The notes under the pieces are model-generated. The model was not told where the DNA came from. It did not search any database and worked only from the letters and a program-made list of their open reading frames with translations. Positions 44,759 through 48,771 of a DNA stretch of 48,771 bases are shown here, one piece after another. Made by a program: the position numbers and the translations under genes. The stretch is from Chitinophaga pinensis (GTDB lineage: Bacteria > Bacteroidota > Bacteroidia > Flavobacteriales_D > Crocinitomicaceae), in NCBI GenBank assembly GCA_943324745.2, contig CALPMT020000023.1, positions 1 through 48,771 of the forward strand, written 5' to 3'. Every line of letters starts with the position of its first letter. Position 1 is the stretch's first letter.

Positions 44759-45817
44759 CTAATCTCCGTCGTTGTCTGAGTAGGTGATTAAAATCCCAAA
44801 TGCACTCACCATGTCCGTTTTTAATGCAATCGTATTGAAGTGAATTGCATTGTATAAATCGATCATTTTCTGCGTATCTGTATTTAATGCCGTTTCCAAA
44901 TTATTCGGTAATGCATCGATTTGAGTTAAGAAAATTCCCCAATTTTTTTCTAGGGTAGTTGCTGTGGTTGTTTTCGCTAAAGCTAGTAAATAGTCGTGCA
45001 TGCTTTTTCCATCTTTCCCATTACTACCTTTACCTAAGTATACTTGTTGTAATGCAAGAATATTCGCACGTAATAATTCTTTTCCTATGCCGGATTTTCT
45101 GGCTTCTAGATATGCTGGGTTTTTAACATTTAGCGTATTTGCACCAAGTGGATATCCAAGTTTGGTCCATTTTAAAATTTCATAGTCGCGGATATAGTTA
45201 TTTATAAGTAAAGAGAATGGGCTAGTTGAAGCATTGCTAGAACCATCTACAAAAGTTGTACGGTATGTGTTCCAGCTTGTAACGGTTTTATCTACCTCAT
45301 TTTTCATTTTTTGTGTTAGCTCAACTAGGTACTTTTTGCGGGCTGCGCTAGTAGAAAACGTTTCATACGCTCCATTACTAAACAAAAGATAATCGAGGGC
45401 AGGAAAACCAATGGCGTCGTAGTTGGAGATTGCGCTTAGGTTATAGGTTCCTGTTTTAATATTTGTTTCGATTGCTAGACTATCCGTTGGGAACGTACCC
45501 ATACTCATGGCAAGATTTTGTTCCATTCCAGGACCAAAGTCAAACATTTTTACGTATTGAAAACGAACATATGCACGTTTCCATTGTGCTTTTAAACTAT
45601 CGAATGTACTTTGATCCGTTAATTGCTCAAAATTGTTAGCAGAGTTAGCTAAGGTTGCAACATCGCTTTGTAATTTCGTATATTCTGGTAGAATATAGTT
45701 ATCCGCGACTTGTTGCAATAACTCTGTTTTCTTAAATGTATCTTCTTGCTTGGCTGATTTTTTAGCTTTACAAGCAATAAAAGTCAAAACGATTCCTAGA
45801 ATCCAAAAGTACTTCAT
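44759..45817 (-). CDS. Imelysin-family lipoprotein
   Basis: A 352-residue helical protein with a lipobox ending at C16 (LGIVLTFIACKAKK). The imelysin/IrpA fold is suggested by the length and by WKRAYVRFQYVKMFDFGP and NYDAIGFPALDYLLFS. The family GxHxxE motif is altered here to GFPALD, with His replaced by Pro and Glu by Asp. Imelysin-like proteins are iron-regulated and linked to iron capture. It follows the DUF4856-like gene by 60 bp and precedes HTTM by about 140 bp. Confidence 0.85.
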   Translation of the reverse strand: MKYFWILGIVLTFIACKAKKSAKQEDTFKKTELLQQVADNYILPEYTKLQSDVATLANSANNFEQLTDQSTFDSLKAQWKRAYVRFQYVKMFDFGPGMEQNLAMSMGTFPTDSLAIETNIKTGTYNLSAISNYDAIGFPALDYLLFSNGAYETFSTSAARKKYLVELTQKMKNEVDKTVTSWNTYRTTFVDGSSNASTSPFSLLINNYIRDYEILKWTKLGYPLGANTLNVKNPAYLEARKSGIGKELLRANILALQQVYLGKGSNGKDGKSMHDYLLALAKTTTATTLEKNWGIFLTQIDALPNNLETALNTDTQKMIDLYNAIHFNTIALKTDMVSAFGILITYSDNDGD

Positions 45818-45877
45818 AGTTATTTAGTTTACGAAAGTCCCGTAAATGTCGCTTTCCATTACTCAATACAAAATTAA

Positions 45878-47062
45878 TTATTTTGTTGCGTCAATTGCTT
45901 GTTCTACCGTAAATCCAAAGCGGGTAGCAATGTTGGTAGCAATTGGAATTAAGGCAGTATTTAGGTAATTGATATCGTAAAATCCATTTGTACCTTTCAC
46001 TAAATCCGCTAACATACCATCTACTTCTTCTTTCGAGAAATAAGGCGCTTTTGTTGTTGGATTTTGCGTGAAACGTAGACACCAAATGAAACCATATGCT
46101 TCCGACAATGCGTGGAATGCTGCTTTTCCGTTAGCAGTTCCTAATTTCGTTTTTCCTTCGTTTAGGTAAAACACAGCACGTACAGCAGGAACTTTAGATA
46201 ATTCAGCGCGGATAATTGCTACTTGTGCATCCCGTGTTGTATAATCTGCTTTTGTAATTGCTACTCTACCTTGGATGAATGCTTTTAGAATCGCGTCTTT
46301 TGTCGTGTTAAAGTTGGGATCCGCATTTACTTGGTTGATGTAGGATGACCAAAATTTGTAGACCGCTGGATTTGCTGTAAGGTTATCATTTCCATAGATG
46401 TAACCGTATGCTTCATCCCAGGCATGTTCCATGGTAGTGTATGTATTTCCAGCTTCTAGAACTTTATTAGTGTTGTTCGCTACGTTTGAACCAGCGTCAA
46501 GTTTATTTTTACTTAAGTAGTTATTTAGAATTTGATCCAACAAACAAGCTCCCATCATTCCTTTTGCAAATACCTGTTGAGGTTCTAAGCCATTTGCATT
46601 GAAATAACGTTTTTTCGTACCATCCATGTAGTAACCAGCAACACCAGCGCTTGCTTCCGTACTGGCTTTTGTAAGTAATTCAGCATCTTTGAATAAGGTT
46701 TTGAAAGTTTCGCGAATGCTTGTTTGTTCGGCGTTTATTCCAGAAAAATAATCTACAGAAGCAGCCGTTTTATCGCTCAGTTTTTTTCCAGAATTATTTA
46801 GTGTGGCATCGGAAAATCCATTACCATCATACATAGCCAAAAGTGCAGCTTCACTCACAGGTGTAGTACCACCCATCCAAGTACTCATTTGGTCTAGCAT
46901 TTCTAAACGTGTTTTTTGTCCACTGAAGTCTACGGTAGAAATATTACTTGCGTTTTTGAATTCGTAACTAGTCGGTGTTGGAGTTTCTTTTTGCTTTTTA
47001 CAACTGGTAAAAACGAGTGTTGCAATTGTGAGTGCTCCAAGTAGTATTTGTATGTTTTTCAT
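45878..47062 (-). CDS. DUF4856-like lipoprotein of an iron-type uptake operon
   Basis: A 394-residue protein with a lipobox ending at C21 (LVFTSCKKQKE). The mature part is helical, with RLEMLDQMSTWM, TMEHAWDEAYGYIYG and KAAFHALSEAYGFIWCLRF, resembling DUF4856, a family distantly similar to imelysin. It begins the operon: a good promoter lies 27 bp upstream. It may bind an iron chelate at the cell surface, inferred from its neighbours. Confidence 0.82.
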   Translation of the reverse strand: MKNIQILLGALTIATLVFTSCKKQKETPTPTSYEFKNASNISTVDFSGQKTRLEMLDQMSTWMGGTTPVSEAALLAMYDGNGFSDATLNNSGKKLSDKTAASVDYFSGINAEQTSIRETFKTLFKDAELLTKASTEASAGVAGYYMDGTKKRYFNANGLEPQQVFAKGMMGACLLDQILNNYLSKNKLDAGSNVANNTNKVLEAGNTYTTMEHAWDEAYGYIYGNDNLTANPAVYKFWSSYINQVNADPNFNTTKDAILKAFIQGRVAITKADYTTRDAQVAIIRAELSKVPAVRAVFYLNEGKTKLGTANGKAAFHALSEAYGFIWCLRFTQNPTTKAPYFSKEEVDGMLADLVKGTNGFYDINYLNTALIPIATNIATRFGFTVEQAIDATK

Positions 47063-47089
47063 CGTTATTTAGATTGATTTTAAACAAGA

Positions 47090-47120
47090 CAAAAGTACGC
47101 GCAAGTAGGTTTTGAGACAA
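47090..47120 (-). promoter_or_regulatory. Promoter of the DUF4856/imelysin/HTTM/receptor operon
   Basis: On the minus strand, TTG (47120-47118), a 20-bp spacer and TACTTTTG (47097-47090) match the Bacteroidota consensus. No DtxR-like or GCAAC-N3-RTTGC box is seen here, so the regulator is not apparent. Confidence 0.65.
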
Positions 47121-47150
47121 TACCACAAAAAAGGTATTTTGGAAAAATTT

Positions 47151-47187
47151 AGAGAAAAAAAAGAGGCTACTCCGAAAAGTAGCCTCT
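47151..47187 (-). terminator. Intrinsic terminator of the secreted protein gene
   Basis: AGAGGCTACT (47162-47171) pairs exactly with AGTAGCCTCT (47178-47187) across a 6-nt loop. On the minus strand the stem is followed by a run of eight or more T, 22 bp after the stop codon. Confidence 0.88.
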
Positions 47188-47208
47188 CGTGCAATGATTT
47201 GTTTTTAA

Positions 47209-48771
47209 TTAGTGTTTGATAGAAACTTTGTAATTCTGAATATATTCGTTTAATGCTACTTGCAATACATACATTCCGTCAGTATAAGAATGTACAGGGA
47301 TATTAATAGTACCATTATTTGTAGAAGAACCACTAGTAACTACTTTACCACTTGCATCTATTAACGTATATTTTACATCTTTTGCATCACTATCTAATTG
47401 AACCGTGATATGATCGTGAGCAGGGTTCGGGAAGATTTGTACTTGCGATGCATCTAGTTCATCCACACCAACTTTTGAAATTGCAATACATGCCGTAGTA
47501 TCAATACAGGATTTAACATTGATAATTGCAGCATAAGTTCCATTTGCACTTGGTGTAAATGTTTGCTTTGTTTCATTGTCTATTACCTTTTTAGTTTCAC
47601 AGTTAAACCAGCTGTATACTGCATTTTGTTGAGAAACAGATAATGTTTGATTTACGAATTTAATCGAGTCATTGATGGTAGTAATGTTCAATTTCAAGGT
47701 AGCAATAGAATCACACCCTACTTTGTTCTTGGTTGTAAAGGTATATTCTCCACTTTGTGTATAGTTTTTACCATTCCAATCGTAGCTACCGCATGCTTCT
47801 TTACTTGTAGTAGAATTGCTTGCTTGGTTGATTTTTAATTTCAAGGTAGCAATAGAATCACACCCTACTTTGTTCTTGGTTGAAAAGGTATATTCTCCAC
47901 TTTGTGTATAGTTTTTACCATTCCAATCGTAGCTACCGCATGCTTCTTTACTTGTTGTAGAAGTGCTAGGTTGATTTACTGTCAATGTAGTAAGGATAGA
48001 GGTTTCAGTAATTCCAGTATTACGACTCACTAAACATCTGTAAGACAAACCATTTAATAGTTTACTAGCGTTGCTAATGCTTAATGTAGGAGTCGTTGCA
48101 CCTAGAAAGTTAGCGTTGTCTACTACATCAGTGTACGAACCATTTTTACCAGCTTGCCAGATGTATTTTGTGGCATGTTTCGCTTCTATAGCTATTGAAA
48201 CAGTTCCATTCTCACATACTTCGTAATTTGCATTCGGTTGTTTTGTGATTACTACTGCAGAGTCAGCAGTACTAGGATTAAACATCGCTAAGATTTGTCC
48301 ACCTTCCACGATTTCAACTGTGTTTTTATAGTGCGCTTGGTCTACCAATAAGAACATCCCTTTTCCTAAAATGGATTGTACATCGATGATACCTGAAGAT
48401 TCTTCGTCTTCTGTTAAGTAGTTAGCACTTCCTGATACAAAACGTGTTTCATCGTGTACCGCAATTTGGGTAATGTTATCTGTTTTCGTATTGTATTCCC
48501 AAATTTTAGCTAAATAACTTTGTTTTCCTGGATCTTCTTGCAATAGAATGTGACCAGCATTATCAATCGTTAAGTTATCGATCATTTTTGGACCTTCAGT
48601 TCCGTCTAATACTGCAGTGATTGTACCACCTAATTCTGGATTTGCTAAATCCGTAAAATGAAGCTTCCAAAGTCTACTTGGTTTATCGAAAGCATTGGTA
48701 GTTGCAAAGTAGAAGTCATTTGGATTGGAAGGATCCCAAGCCCCATCTTCTGGTCTTAAGAAATTTGTAAC
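47209..48771 (-). CDS. Partial secreted PhoX/DUF839-like protein with T9SS sorting domain
   Basis: The frame stays open to the right edge, so the N-terminus is missing; 520 residues are visible. The first part (DGAWDPSNPNDFYFATTNA, EGPKMIDNLTID, GHILLQEDPG, LAKIWEYN) resembles PhoX/DUF839 beta-propeller proteins. An Ig-like segment follows, then two near-identical 49-residue repeats (CGSYDWNGKNYTQSGEYTF). The protein ends with a type A sorting domain for type IX secretion (VQIFPNPAHDHITVQL ... NYKVSIKH). It is probably a surface or released protein; phosphatase activity is uncertain. Confidence 0.82.
   Translation of the reverse strand, partial: VTNFLRPEDGAWDPSNPNDFYFATTNAFDKPSRLWKLHFTDLANPELGGTITAVLDGTEGPKMIDNLTIDNAGHILLQEDPGKQSYLAKIWEYNTKTDNITQIAVHDETRFVSGSANYLTEDEESSGIIDVQSILGKGMFLLVDQAHYKNTVEIVEGGQILAMFNPSTADSAVVITKQPNANYEVCENGTVSIAIEAKHATKYIWQAGKNGSYTDVVDNANFLGATTPTLSISNASKLLNGLSYRCLVSRNTGITETSILTTLTVNQPSTSTTSKEACGSYDWNGKNYTQSGEYTFSTKNKVGCDSIATLKLKINQASNSTTSKEACGSYDWNGKNYTQSGEYTFTTKNKVGCDSIATLKLNITTINDSIKFVNQTLSVSQQNAVYSWFNCETKKVIDNETKQTFTPSANGTYAAIINVKSCIDTTACIAISKVGVDELDASQVQIFPNPAHDHITVQLDSDAKDVKYTLIDASGKVVTSGSSTNNGTINIPVHSYTDGMYVLQVALNEYIQNYKVSIKH
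47694..47962. repeat. Two tandem near-identical coding repeats
   Basis: Segments starting at 47694 and 47841 (offset 147 bp, 49 codons) are nearly identical over about 120 bp, with only a few base differences. They encode the CGSYDWNGKNYTQSGEYTF module of the secreted protein. The low divergence suggests a recent duplication or ongoing recombination. Confidence 0.85.

Overview
The window looks like an AT-rich chromosomal segment of a member of the Bacteroidota, most likely Flavobacteriales. The indications are: several SusC-like TonB receptors with an N-terminal carboxypeptidase-regulatory-like domain; a type IX secretion C-terminal sorting domain; promoters fitting the Bacteroidota TTG-N19/20-TAnnTTTG pattern; lipoproteins ending their signals in a Cys followed by Lys or Ser; and an ATP synthase cluster lacking beta and epsilon, whose a subunit carries a long exported N-terminal domain. 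The genus cannot be fixed from the sequence. Both ends cut through genes.

Layout. 1-1310 (-): a partial MORN/YwqK-type lipoprotein and a polyprenyl diphosphate synthase. 1401-7147 (+): ATP synthase genes atpZ-like, atpI-like, atpB, atpE, atpF, atpH, atpA, atpG, with two terminator-like hairpins inside the cluster. 7216-22310: a zinc-limitation island. On the + strand are a ZnuD-like TonB receptor, a YciC/ZigA-type COG0523 GTPase and a lipoprotein. On the - strand is a tightly packed 13-gene operon: threonyl-tRNA synthetase, two NicO/NiCoT-like permeases, a [2Fe-2S] ferredoxin, a COG0523 GTPase, a WD40-like protein, dCTP deaminase, YidD, GTP cyclohydrolase IA, a Fur-family protein, cysteinyl-tRNA synthetase, a third COG0523 GTPase and a small protein. 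Five copies of GCAAC-N3-RTTGC sit at the three promoters of the island, and a Zur-like regulator gene lies just upstream of the operon (22592-22978).

23209-28115 (-): a TetR-controlled tripartite ABC efflux operon with a clear operator and promoter. 28298-30381 (+): a conserved hypothetical gene and SelO. 30701-33770: a TonB receptor divergent from a DtxR-family regulator, with an IdeR/DtxR-like box between them. 33776-34312 (-): a haem-motif lipoprotein. 34473-40773 (+): a methyltransferase, then a sulfur operon (TauE/SafE permease, CstB-like persulfide dioxygenase/rhodanese, universal stress protein, two YeeE/YedE halves, an outer-membrane protein). The methyltransferase and the sulfur operon share a TGyAAC-N4-GTTACA site at an identical distance from the promoter. 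40853-47062 (-): an iron-type uptake operon (DUF4856-like lipoprotein, imelysin-like lipoprotein, HTTM membrane protein, FecA-like receptor). 47209-end (-): a partial PhoX/DUF839-like protein secreted by the type IX system.

The most interesting part is the zinc island. It does not encode zinc-free replacements for ThrRS, CysRS and FolE: each keeps all its known zinc ligands. They are co-transcribed with two putative zinc metallochaperones, and a third lies across the island under the same boxes. This suggests a dedicated 'client plus chaperone' set for zinc starvation, with a zinc-independent dCTP deaminase and a metal-importer pair alongside. The second notable point is the pair of hairpins placed exactly after the high-copy ATP synthase subunits c and alpha.
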